From the NCBI GenBank assembly GCA_015654715.1, contig JAATGK010000316.1, forward strand, positions 1 to 6,279: a stretch of DNA of 6,279 bases. The letters are read 5' to 3'. How positions within the stretch are numbered: position 1 is the stretch's first letter; the number at the start of each line of letters is the position of its first letter. Below the pieces are notes generated by a model. The model saw nothing but the letters and a program-made list of their open reading frames with translations. It was not told the DNA's origin and made no database searches. A program made the position numbers and the translations under genes. Of the stretch, positions 1-4,988 are shown in pieces. The stretch comes from Alphaproteobacteria bacterium (GTDB lineage: Bacteria; Pseudomonadota; Alphaproteobacteria; Micropepsales; Micropepsaceae).

Positions 1-160
1 GCTCGCGCCACATGTCGGCGGAATCGGCATTGGTGACGTCGATGGTGGTGGCGTTGAAGGCGAGGCCGGTCGATTTGAGGCCAGCGACGCTGGTGAAATT
101 TTCCGGCGCGGCGCCGTCGCCGATTTTGAGCAGCAGGTCTTTGCCGCGTTGTGCGGTCAT
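1..160 (-). CDS. Major tail (tail tube) protein, TP901-1 family; N-terminal part only
   Basis: This is the start of a gene that runs off the left edge; 53 residues are visible. They begin MTAQRGKDLLLKI and contain the pattern of the TP901-1-type major tail protein family: GKDLLLKIGDG, then a VAGLKSTGL stretch, then FNATTIDVTNADSADMWRE. In this family the protein forms the stacked rings of the tail tube; it corresponds to g9 (rcc01691) of the R. capsulatus GTA. The ATG at 160-158 is preceded by AAAGGA with suitable spacing in a 13-base gap after the DUF3168 stop codon, so it is probably translated from the same message. The position directly after the tail-terminator gene is the usual one. The C-terminal half cannot be judged. 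Confidence 0.88.
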   Translation of the reverse strand, partial: MTAQRGKDLLLKIGDGAAPENFTSVAGLKSTGLAFNATTIDVTNADSADMWRE

Positions 161-173
161 GGAAGTGTCCTTT

Positions 174-569
174 CTATTGGGGTTCGGTCAGCGCCCGGAA
201 GCGAAGACTTCCGCGATAAGTTTCGCCGTCGGACTGGCGGGCGTAATCGGCCGCGAGGAACGCGAGATCGACCAGAACATGGCCGTCGAGGCCAAGAGGC
301 GCGCCGTCGAGGCAGCCTCGCACCGCACTGGCGAGCTGTTTGATTTCGCGCGTGCCGTTGCCGCGCGACCACAGGTGCAGCGACAGCGTGTGCTCGCTGG
401 CGGGGCTGCCGGCATCCTGTTCTTTCGCTTCGCCGATCACGACATAAGGAAAGGCGGCGCCGCGCGGCACCGCATCGAAGATGCGGCCGTTGCACAGCGT
501 GGCCAGCGTGTGATCGGCAATGAGCGCGGCAAAGACGGCTTGCTGCAAAGCCCAAGCGGCGGCGGTCAT
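174..569 (-). CDS. DUF3168 family tail terminator / tail completion protein
   Basis: A protein of 131 residues starting MTAAAWALQQAVFAAL, with the family layout of an N-terminal helix, a G-R-I-F-D-x-V-P motif (about residues 28-35), FPYVVIGE (about 40-47), a HTLSLHLWSR beta strand (about 60-69) and a C-terminal RGSLRFRA strand. DUF3168 proteins include the tail terminator that caps the tail tube and faces the head connector; this is the g8 (rcc01690) slot of the R. capsulatus GTA. I chose the ATG at 569 rather than the in-frame ATG at 584, because GAGGAA lies at suitable distance before 569 and the 569 ATG overlaps the upstream stop as ATGA, the usual sign of translational coupling. Length is normal. 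The stop is TAG at 176-174. Confidence 0.9.
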   Translation of the reverse strand: MTAAAWALQQAVFAALIADHTLATLCNGRIFDAVPRGAAFPYVVIGEAKEQDAGSPASEHTLSLHLWSRGNGTREIKQLASAVRGCLDGAPLGLDGHVLVDLAFLAADYARQSDGETYRGSLRFRALTEPQ

Positions 570-880
570 AACAATTCCTCGCATAAAAGAGTCAGCAGCG
601 GATCGGAGGCGGCGCGCCGCTCAACCGCGCGAATGGCAAAGCTGCGGCTGGCGGTGGCGAGCCGCATACCAGCGACGATATCGCTGCGCGCCCGCAAGGT
701 GATGCGATGGCGGATGCGGGTTTCGAGCGTGTCAGGCCCGAACTTTTCGTTCGCACCCAATGGCACGATCTCGACCCAGGCGGTGCCGACGGTCTGCCAG
801 CTTTCGCTGAAGCCGCCGCCACCATCGGGCACCAGCGTGCGCGACTGCAGCGCCGCGCGCTGTTTGAGAGATGAGAGCAT
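566..880 (-). CDS. Phage head closure protein (head-tail joining family, stopper)
   Basis: A 104-residue protein of the phage head-tail joining family (Pfam Phage_H_T_join type). It shows the small beta-barrel pattern: an R-x-L-V-P-D-G-G-G-G-F-S-E-S-W segment (about residues 14-28), then TAWVEIVPL (about 33-41), ETRIRHRITLRARSDI (about 53-68), and a FAIRAVE strand near the C-terminus. It corresponds to g7 (rcc01689) of the R. capsulatus GTA, the stopper placed between adaptor and tail terminator. The ATG at 880 is preceded by GGAGGTGA nine bases upstream; that sequence is the terminus of the repeat at 890-1016. The stop codon overlaps the next start as ATGA. The protein looks intact. Confidence 0.87.
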   Translation of the reverse strand: MLSSLKQRAALQSRTLVPDGGGGFSESWQTVGTAWVEIVPLGANEKFGPDTLETRIRHRITLRARSDIVAGMRLATASRSFAIRAVERRAASDPLLTLLCEELL

Positions 881-889
881 GGGAACCTT

Positions 890-897
890 TCACCTCC
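890..897 (-). promoter_or_regulatory. Ribosome binding site of the head closure gene, made by the end of a repeat
   Basis: On the minus strand this reads GGAGGTGA, a full-strength match to the anti-Shine-Dalgarno sequence, nine bases before the ATG at 880. All eight bases belong to the terminal 24-base inverted arm of the repeat at 890-1016, so the repeat supplies the translation signal of the gene behind it. Because the same bases form the outer stem, folding of the repeat in RNA could hide this site. Confidence 0.7.
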
Positions 898-1016
898 CCC
901 TTGTGGGGAGGTCGAAACGCGCAGCGCTTCGGGTGGGGGGCTGACGGTTTCGTCGGCACCGTCCCCCACCCCAAATTTGCTGCGCAAATTTGGACCTCCC
1001 CACAAGGGGGAGGTGA
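890..1016. repeat. Five-hairpin palindromic intergenic repeat, copy 1
   Basis: A 127 bp element fills the gap between the connector and head closure genes. Its ends, 890-913 and 993-1016, are perfect 24-base inverted repeats. Each end is also a hairpin by itself: 892-899 pairs with 905-912 around CTTGT, and the right end mirrors this. Inside are two side hairpins, 913-920 with 924-931 (one mismatch) and 971-980 with 984-993 (10 perfect pairs, loop TGC), and an inner stem, 931-939 with 963-971 plus 944-948 with 958-962. It has the same plan as the element at 1581-1711. It resembles REP/BIME-like or small non-autonomous mobile repeats; I cannot name the family. No coding sequence lies within it. 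Confidence 0.9.
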
Positions 1017-1018
1017 TT

Positions 1019-1570
1019 TTATAATTTGAAAATCCGGTAGGGCGCGAGCAGCGCCTGACCGGTGAGGCCGACGGGATCATCGCCATCGCCGCGATGGCCG
1101 TAGAGGTCGGCGACGATTTCAAGGATCGCTTCCTTGACCGGCGCCGGCACCGCACCGGCATCGCCGTAACCGGCGGTGAAGGCGATTTCCAAACCGTCGC
1201 GGCGGCGCAGCGATGCCGGACGATCGTTGAAGATCACCCGGCCAGGCTCCGACGCGATGTCGATGCGATAGACGGCGGGATCGAGCACGGTGCGGATGTT
1301 GCTCGCATCCGTCACCGCCACCTCTTCGACACTGACCAGCGGCGGTAGCGGAATTTCGGCGACGCCGTCCGCCGGCCAGGCGTCGAGGCGCAGCCGCCAG
1401 TGCTGGGTGACGAAAGCGCGTCCGGTATGCCATTCGGCACGGGCCCGCGCGGCGGTGATCAGGGTGGTGACGAGCGCGTCGTCGTCCGAGGTATCGAGCT
1501 TCAGATGCGTTTTGGCATCGGCGAGGCCGACCGGTTCGGACGCGGGCGGGGTGAGGAGCTGGAGAGACAT
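1019..1570 (-). CDS. Head-tail connector (adaptor) protein, gp6-like / phiE125 gp8 family
   Basis: A 183-residue protein with the pattern of the gp6-like head-tail connector family. The N-terminus has PVGLADAKTHLKLDTSDDDAL, a helix pair that opens these proteins (the LAEAKAHLR-like motif, about residues 13-32), followed by LITAARARAEWHTGRAF (about 37-53), then a beta-rich centre with PLVSVEEV and YRIDIASEPGRVIFND, and a C-terminal helix AILEIVADLYGHR. Proteins of this family form the ring attached directly to the portal; this is the g6 (rcc01688) slot of the R. capsulatus GTA. The ATG at 1570 has AGAGGT five bases upstream. The stop codon TAA lies three bases from repeat copy 1. Length is typical and nothing looks broken. 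Confidence 0.9.
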   Translation of the reverse strand: MSLQLLTPPASEPVGLADAKTHLKLDTSDDDALVTTLITAARARAEWHTGRAFVTQHWRLRLDAWPADGVAEIPLPPLVSVEEVAVTDASNIRTVLDPAVYRIDIASEPGRVIFNDRPASLRRRDGLEIAFTAGYGDAGAVPAPVKEAILEIVADLYGHRGDGDDPVGLTGQALLAPYRIFKL

Positions 1571-1575
1571 TATGG

Positions 1576-1589
1576 ACCTCTCACCCTCC
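1576..1589 (-). promoter_or_regulatory. Ribosome binding region of the connector gene, overlapping a repeat end
   Basis: On the minus strand 1589-1576 reads GGAGGGTGAGAGGT before the ATG at 1570. It contains two possible Shine-Dalgarno cores: AGAGGT five bases before the start, and GGAGGGTGA ten bases before it. The distal core (1589-1581) is the terminus of the repeat at 1581-1711; the proximal one lies mostly just outside. This parallels the arrangement at the head closure gene. Confidence 0.55.
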
Positions 1590-1711
1590 CCTTGAGGGAG
1601 GGTCGAATTTGCGGCAGCAAATTCGGGGAGGGGTATGTCGCGGCGGAAATCACGACATACCCCCCACCAAAATCGCGGCGCGATTTTGGCTCCCCCTCAA
1701 GGGGGGAGCGA
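1581..1711. repeat. Five-hairpin palindromic intergenic repeat, copy 2
   Basis: A 131 bp element between the capsid stop and the connector start, with the same plan as copy 1 but strongly diverged in sequence. End hairpins: 1583-1590 with 1596-1603 (loop CTTGA) and 1689-1696 with 1702-1709 (loop TCAAG), each 8 perfect pairs. Side hairpins: 1604-1612 with 1617-1625 (9 perfect pairs, loop GGCA) and 1667-1676 with 1680-1689 (10 perfect pairs, loop GGC). Inner stem: 1630-1640 with 1653-1663 (11 perfect pairs). The two 24-base ends differ at six positions when compared as inverted repeats, and all six fall in three complementary pairs that keep each end hairpin perfect. It starts seven bases after the capsid stop codon. 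Confidence 0.88.
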
Positions 1712-1717
1712 AAGACC

Positions 1718-2944
1718 TCAACTCGCTGCGAACTTGAGCAGCTTGATGGCTTCGAAGTTCTGGACGCCGCCGCCGACGCGCTTGGTCGTATAGAACAGCA
1801 CATAGGGCTTGGCGGAGTAAGGATCGCGCAGCACCTTGACGCCGACGCGGTCGACGATGAGATAGCCGCGTTTGAAATCGCCGAACGCGATGGAGGTGCT
1901 GCCGGAGGCAATGTCGGGCATGTCTTCGGCTTCGGCGACCGGATAACCGAGCAGCGTCGGAGCCTGCCCTGCCGCCACGCCCGGCTGCCAGATGTAGTTA
2001 TGCTGGGCATCCTTGAACTTGCGGATGGCGCTTTCGGTCTTGCGGTTCATCACCCAGCTGCCATTGGCGCGGTAGCCTTGCTTGGGCGCATAAGCCAGCG
2101 TGATCAGCGCATCGGTGGGATCAGTGGCGGCGAAAGCGCCATCGGCACCGCTGGCGATGAAGCCGAGCTTGCCCCAGCTCCACGCCGCATCAGCGATGGT
2201 TGCCTCGGTGAGGAAGCCTTTCGGCGCCGAGGTGCCGTTGCCGGAAACGAAGGCGGCACCTTCCTGTTCGGCGAACACGGTCTGCACTTCTTCGGCGAGC
2301 CAGGATTCGAGATCGACCTGGCTGTCGTCAAGCAAAGTCTGGGTGGCGGCCGGCATGGCGTAAAGCTCCATGGTCGGAAAATCGATCGCCGCCAGAGTTG
2401 GGGTATTGGTCTGGGCCGGCGCCGTGGTTTCATTTGCCAGCCAGCCCGAAGCGGCGCCCGACGTATTGATCGGTTTGCGATAAGTGTTGGCGCCGATCTG
2501 AAGCACGGTGGCAATCGCGCGCAGCGGCGACACCTTGGCGAGCACGCGGTCGATGGTCTGTTCGATTTCGAGCGGCACGGTGTAGCCGCCATCGGCGCTG
2601 GAACCGGCGCTCATCGCTTTCAGTTCGAGCAGGCCGGAAGCATCACCGGCACGGACGTAACGCTCGAAGGCGGCTTTCTGCTCGCGGGCCTGGGGCGCGG
2701 CCCTCTTTTCGCCGCCGACCGCGGGACGGGCGGCGTTGAGGGCAAGCTCGTCGAGCACACGCTTGTGTTCGTCGAGAGCGCGGTTGATGCGGTCGACCTT
2801 CTCTTCGGTGACGACATCCGCCGAACGGGTTTCGAGTTCGGCGAGGCGCTCGTCATTGGCCTGTTTGAAGGCTTCGAAGGCGGCAAGAAAATCGTCGAAG
2901 GCATTCTTGGCATCGGGGGTGATGGCTTTGGTTTCAAGAGCCAT
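1718..2944 (-). CDS. HK97-family major capsid protein
   Basis: A 408-residue capsid protein corresponding to g5 (rcc01687) of the R. capsulatus GTA. Residues 1 to about 100 are highly charged and helical (AFDDFLAAFEAF, then ERLAELETR and RINRALDEHKRVLDELAL), which is the delta/scaffold domain. After it comes the HK97 fold, opening with SAGSSADGGYTVPLEIEQTI (about 112-131). Other hallmarks are ANTYRKPINTSGAASGWLANET, MELYAMPAATQTLLDDSQVD, FVSGNGTSAPKGFL, GSWVMNRKTESAIRKFKD and SIAFGDFKRGYLIVDRVGVKVLRDPY near the end. By family analogy the neighbouring protease would remove the N-terminal domain, probably near the ELKAMSAG segment (inferred). I chose the ATG at 2944, which has GGAG six bases upstream; the TTG at 2956 lies in front of that site. 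The gene is flanked by structured repeats on both sides. Confidence 0.97.
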   Translation of the reverse strand: MALETKAITPDAKNAFDDFLAAFEAFKQANDERLAELETRSADVVTEEKVDRINRALDEHKRVLDELALNAARPAVGGEKRAAPQAREQKAAFERYVRAGDASGLLELKAMSAGSSADGGYTVPLEIEQTIDRVLAKVSPLRAIATVLQIGANTYRKPINTSGAASGWLANETTAPAQTNTPTLAAIDFPTMELYAMPAATQTLLDDSQVDLESWLAEEVQTVFAEQEGAAFVSGNGTSAPKGFLTEATIADAAWSWGKLGFIASGADGAFAATDPTDALITLAYAPKQGYRANGSWVMNRKTESAIRKFKDAQHNYIWQPGVAAGQAPTLLGYPVAEAEDMPDIASGSTSIAFGDFKRGYLIVDRVGVKVLRDPYSAKPYVLFYTTKRVGGGVQNFEAIKLLKFAAS

Positions 2945-2962
2945 GTGGAACTCCAAAATGGG

Positions 2963-3040
2963 GCGAATGGGGAGTAGCGAATCTCGAGGAGGGAAAGTGA
3001 GCGCGTGCCACTATTCGCTATTCGCCATTCGCTACTCGCG
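2963..3040. repeat. GCGAATA heptamer palindrome between protease and capsid genes
   Basis: Heptamer units on the plus strand, GCGAATG GGGAGTA GCGAATC (2963-2983), face units on the opposite strand read back from 3040, GCGAGTA GCGAATG GCGAATA GCGAATA. The facing blocks 2963-2982 and 3013-3032 pair at 18 of 20 positions around a 30-base loop, so the gap can form a long hairpin. The outermost unit supplies the TAG stop of the protease gene (3034-3032). The capsid ribosome binding site lies just outside the palindrome. Confidence 0.82.
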
Positions 3041-3514
3041 TCCGACGGCCGTGACCGCGGAACCGGCGAGCAGCGGGAAGGTCACGACCGAAATTTCCCA
3101 AAGCTCGATTTCACTGAGCAGGCGCCCGCTGCCCGCTCTTTTGGCGCGCACGGTGCGAAAGCCGATCGACAAGCCGTCGAGCGCGCCTTCGGCGAACAGC
3201 GAACGCACTTCGCGGGCGCGCTGGACATCGAGGACGAGATGGCCGCGGACATAAAGCCCGCGTGAATCTTCCTTGATCTCATCCCAGACGCCGAGCGGCT
3301 CGGTGGCGGAATGCTGATAGAGCATGCGCACGTTGGGCGGCGGGCGGCGGCGCAAGCTGGCGGCAAAAGCGCCGCGCTGGACGATGTCGCCGGCGCCATC
3401 GGGCACACCGAACAGCGAGGCATAGCCTTCGAATTCGTCGGCGCCGAGCGTGGCAAGGCGCGCAAGCGTTGGCCGCCGCATCAGCGGCCGGCGGGCGGTA
3501 CGGATGAGGGGCAT
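3032..3514 (-). CDS. HK97-family prohead protease
   Basis: A 160-residue serine protease of the caudovirus prohead protease family (U35/Pfam Peptidase_S78 type), the g4 (rcc01686) slot of the R. capsulatus GTA. It would trim the capsid scaffold domain inside the assembling head. Family marks: FEGYASLFGVPDGAGDIVQRGAF (about residues 28-50), MLYQHS with the probable catalytic His68, GVWDEIKEDSRGLYVRGHL (about 75-93), DGLSIGF with the probable nucleophile Ser116, and WEISVVTFP with Glu140, a plausible third active-site residue. The protein ends soon after this core; the stop TAG is made by a heptamer repeat unit, so any longer ancestral tail would be lost. No Shine-Dalgarno sequence precedes the ATG at 3514 (TTTTCCCCC lies there), and the alternative ATG at 3481 has none either; the start is therefore less certain. 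Confidence 0.93.
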   Translation of the reverse strand: MPLIRTARRPLMRRPTLARLATLGADEFEGYASLFGVPDGAGDIVQRGAFAASLRRRPPPNVRMLYQHSATEPLGVWDEIKEDSRGLYVRGHLVLDVQRAREVRSLFAEGALDGLSIGFRTVRAKRAGSGRLLSEIELWEISVVTFPLLAGSAVTAVGRE

Positions 3515-3523
3515 GGGGGAAAA

Positions 3524-3599
3524 GCGAATAGGGAGTAGCGAATAGCGAATAGGGTTTGTGCGTTGTCCCCCTATTCGCTATTCGCCATTTGCTATTCGC
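3524..3599. repeat. GCGAATA heptamer palindrome between g3.5 and protease genes
   Basis: The left arm 3524-3554 is made of heptamers GCGAATA GGGAGTA GCGAATA GCGAATA plus GGG. The right arm 3569-3599, read on the other strand, is GCGAATA GCAAATG GCGAATA GCGAATA plus GGG. The arms pair at 27 of 31 positions, with 17 uninterrupted pairs next to a 14-base loop (3555-3568). The element covers the whole gap between the g3.5 stop and a point nine bases before the protease ATG, and a unit in the right arm provides the g3.5 stop codon (3594-3592). It is the same family and the same arm order as the element at 2963-3040. Confidence 0.87.
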
Positions 3600-3858
3600 C
3601 CCTTTCGTTTTGTTTGCGATCCAGCTTGTTCTCGATGCGATCGAGGCTGGCGCGGATGGTGGCGATCTGGCTTTCCAAGACGGCGACGCGGGCGATGGAA
3701 TCTTGTTCCGACGCCGCAATGCGTTCGAGGCTGGTGATGCGCTCGGCCGCTGATCCGGCCCAGAACAAGGCGCCCGCCGTCTGCAACAAAAAAGCCGCCA
3801 CAAGGGCGGCCGGAAGTTTCCTGTCCAGCACCGGCTGGACGATTTCGGTCAGGGTCAT
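3592..3858 (-). CDS. Small membrane/coiled-coil protein, GTA g3.5-like head formation protein
   Basis: An 88-residue protein beginning MTLTEIVQPVLDRKLP. Residues about 16-35 (ALVAAFLLQTAGALFWAGSA) form one hydrophobic, probably membrane-spanning helix. Residues about 37-80 have heptad spacing of Leu/Ile (ERITSLERIAASEQDSI, VAVLESQIATIRASLDRIENKL) and should form a coiled coil. The size, layout and position between portal and protease match the small g3.5 gene (rcc01685) of the R. capsulatus GTA; the assignment rests on position and architecture rather than on conserved motifs. I chose the ATG at 3858 because GGAGGT lies five bases upstream; a TTG at 3876 lies ahead of that site. The last residues RGE and the TAG stop come from the heptamer repeat. 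Its ribosome binding site sits directly behind a transcription terminator. Confidence 0.75.
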   Translation of the reverse strand: MTLTEIVQPVLDRKLPAALVAAFLLQTAGALFWAGSAAERITSLERIAASEQDSIARVAVLESQIATIRASLDRIENKLDRKQNERGE

Positions 3859-3870
3859 GAGGGACCTCCA

Positions 3871-3901
3871 AAACAAAAGGGCACCCGATCATGGGTGCCC
3901 T
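3871..3901 (-). terminator. Rho-independent terminator of the DUF4258/HTH cassette
   Basis: On the minus strand AGGGCACCC (3901-3893) pairs perfectly with GGGTGCCCT (3886-3878) around a six-base loop, and the stem runs into TTTTGTTTT. This is a nine-pair G/C-rich stem with a U-rich tail, the standard shape. It begins 23 bases after the stop codon of the HTH gene and ends about two bases before the GGAGGT of g3.5, so it sits between the cassette and the head genes. Confidence 0.85.
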
Positions 3902-3923
3902 AATGAACTATGTGGTATCGGGG

Positions 3924-4376
3924 TTATGCTGCTATCGGCCGGTAGTTATCAGGATCACTGGCGTCAATGCGGATTGCAGGTTTGTCGGCGGTTTGGAAAC
4001 ACCATCCCGTAACATCCTCAATCGGCGCATCCAACTTCAGCTGTAGGCGCTCCGCCGCCACAAGCCGAATGATTGCTTCCGCGTTTGGATCGTTCTCGAA
4101 CTCTCCACGCTCCCAACGGCCAATCGTCAGTGCTTCACGATTGACAATTTTGCCTAACTCCGCCTGAGTGAACCCCATGAGGGTACGCAGAAATTTGAGC
4201 TCGGGACCGGTCATCCCGCCACGTCGCGTGAGTATGGTCATCGCAATCGCCTCATGTAATTTATTTATGCGAGGGATCGTGACGCACTTTTCTCCGTGAT
4301 CGTCTACGCACTCTTCCAACCCCACCAGGATGACGTTATCCAGCCCACTGGCCGTGTAACGATATTCTCTCTCCAT
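3924..4376 (-). CDS. MqsA-like HTH protein, probable antitoxin/autoregulator
   Basis: A 150-residue protein with three parts. Residues 1-50 (YRYTASGLDNVILVGLEE, then VTIPRINKLHEAIAMTIL) match the N-terminal region of MqsA/YgiT-like antitoxins. Residues about 56-91 are an Xre-type helix-turn-helix (TGPELKFLRTLMGFTQAELG, ending IGRWERGE). Residues about 115-150 form a tail that ends DNYRPIAA. Only two cysteines occur in the N-terminal part (Cys23 and Cys31), so the four-cysteine zinc site of canonical MqsA is not present. In this family the HTH protein neutralises the partner and represses the operon. The start ATG is three bases after the partner's stop, and its GGAGGA site is formed by the partner's last two Gly codons, so translation is probably coupled. 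Base composition is lower in GC than the phage-like genes around it. The pairing is well supported; the antitoxin role is inferred. Confidence 0.82.
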   Translation of the reverse strand: MEREYRYTASGLDNVILVGLEECVDDHGEKCVTIPRINKLHEAIAMTILTRRGGMTGPELKFLRTLMGFTQAELGKIVNREALTIGRWERGEFENDPNAEAIIRLVAAERLQLKLDAPIEDVTGWCFQTADKPAIRIDASDPDNYRPIAA

Positions 4377-4379
4377 TTT

Positions 4380-4745
4380 TCATCCTCCAGTGACTGGCTC
4401 GTCGGCCCACATCACCGTAACAATTTTTGCCTGAGTTGATTGCATTGACGGAATAACGGCTATCCGCACTTCTCGGCGGTTCGAGTTCGGCGTCGAGTTC
4501 AACATCAGGTATTTAAATAATCCGGGTCTGGTCGCCTTTTCCGGCGTGTCGTAAACAAACCCGCTTTTCAACACGTACGTGACATCAAGGCTCGTGATCC
4601 CTCTCTCTCGCATCTGATCTTCGGCATGATCCGTCAACGTCAAGTCAAACGAGTCCTCCTGAGCGATCCGTCTAATTCGCTCAGTCGCCTGCGTGGGCGT
4701 CCACGGCTCTGGCACGGGGACCAGTTTCTGAATGGTGTCGGTCAC
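4380..4745 (-). CDS. DUF4258 domain protein, probable toxin of the pair
   Basis: A 121-residue protein. The DUF4258 core covers about residues 33-113: LTLTDHAEDQMRERGIT (His40, Arg46, Arg48), DVTYVLKSGFVYDTP, a middle LFKYLML, then REVRIAVIP and IVTVMW as the final two strands. Residues 1-32 are a less conserved lead with Pro-rich VPVPEPWTPTQ. DUF4258 proteins are commonly paired with MqsA-like HTH proteins and are thought to be RNA-targeting toxins of the RelE-like broader fold; the activity is inferred. The start is GTG at 4745, since an in-frame stop lies four codons upstream and no ATG precedes the domain. No convincing Shine-Dalgarno sequence is visible before it. The gene is the first of the two-gene unit, toxin before antitoxin. 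Confidence 0.8.
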   Translation of the reverse strand: MTDTIQKLVPVPEPWTPTQATERIRRIAQEDSFDLTLTDHAEDQMRERGITSLDVTYVLKSGFVYDTPEKATRPGLFKYLMLNSTPNSNRREVRIAVIPSMQSTQAKIVTVMWADEPVTGG

Positions 4746-4753
4746 GGCTTCGG

Positions 4754-4782
4754 GTCATGTATCACCATGATATGTTTGTCAA
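4754..4782 (-). promoter_or_regulatory. Candidate promoter and operator of the DUF4258/HTH pair
   Basis: On the minus strand a perfect TTGACA lies at 4782-4777. Behind it is a 13-base inverted repeat, TATCA TGG TGATA (4772-4760), in the place where an autorepressing HTH antitoxin would bind. The -10 element is weak: CATGAC at 17 bases spacing matches only 3 of 6 positions. If used, transcription would begin at or within a few bases of the GTG start, giving a leaderless message, which would fit the missing ribosome binding site. Confidence 0.4.
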
Positions 4783-4800
4783 CGGATGTTGCTTCAAGGG

Positions 4801-4975
4801 CCTTGAGAAACGATTAACGCCGGATTTAAGCCAACTGGTTGAAAGATAATCGAATTTTCCGACATTAAAATTATATTAATTCCACTTATGGCCATTTTTG
4901 AGCAAATTCACCGCAGCCTGTTGCTGCGACGCACGGGTCCGAACTGAACGAGTCGCGATTGCGACACAAGTATCT
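4801..4975. other. AT-rich spacer without a gene
   Basis: The part of the 328-base gap between the YkgJ-type gene and the DUF4258 gene that lies outside the hairpin and the promoter candidate. I see no coding sequence in it. It holds a strikingly AT-rich block at about 4845-4900 with a TATAAT on the minus strand (4875-4870), inside the palindrome AATTA TAT TAATT (4869-4881), but no matching -35 element at the right distance. It may be an alternative promoter or part of the foreign segment that brought the cassette. Confidence 0.4.
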
Positions 4976-4988
4976 CCTCTCGATGGGT

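Noticed and set aside
12..944. A 310-codon open frame on the plus strand.
   Set aside because: It lies opposite three recognisable minus-strand genes (tail tube, DUF3168, head closure) and its end runs into the repeat at 890-1016.
1400..2977. A 525-codon open frame on the plus strand opposite the capsid and connector genes.
   Set aside because: It is a high-GC antisense shadow. The minus strand carries a full HK97 capsid protein with a good ribosome binding site, and the plus-strand product has no family pattern and reads through a repeat.
2963..3599. A CRISPR-like or satellite array suggested by the repeated GCGAATA units.
   Set aside because: The units are 7 bases without spacers, arranged as facing palindromes in two separate gaps; this is an intergenic palindromic repeat, not a CRISPR array.
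3279..3803. A 174-codon minus-strand frame across g3.5, the heptamer repeat and the protease.
   Set aside because: It is the alternative frame of two real genes, bridged by repeat sequence that happens to be free of stops. No start signal or domain supports it.
4839..4879. A plus-strand promoter suggested by TTGAAA at 4839 and AT-rich sequence after it.
   Set aside because: No -10 match occurs at 16-18 bases, and no plus-strand gene follows.
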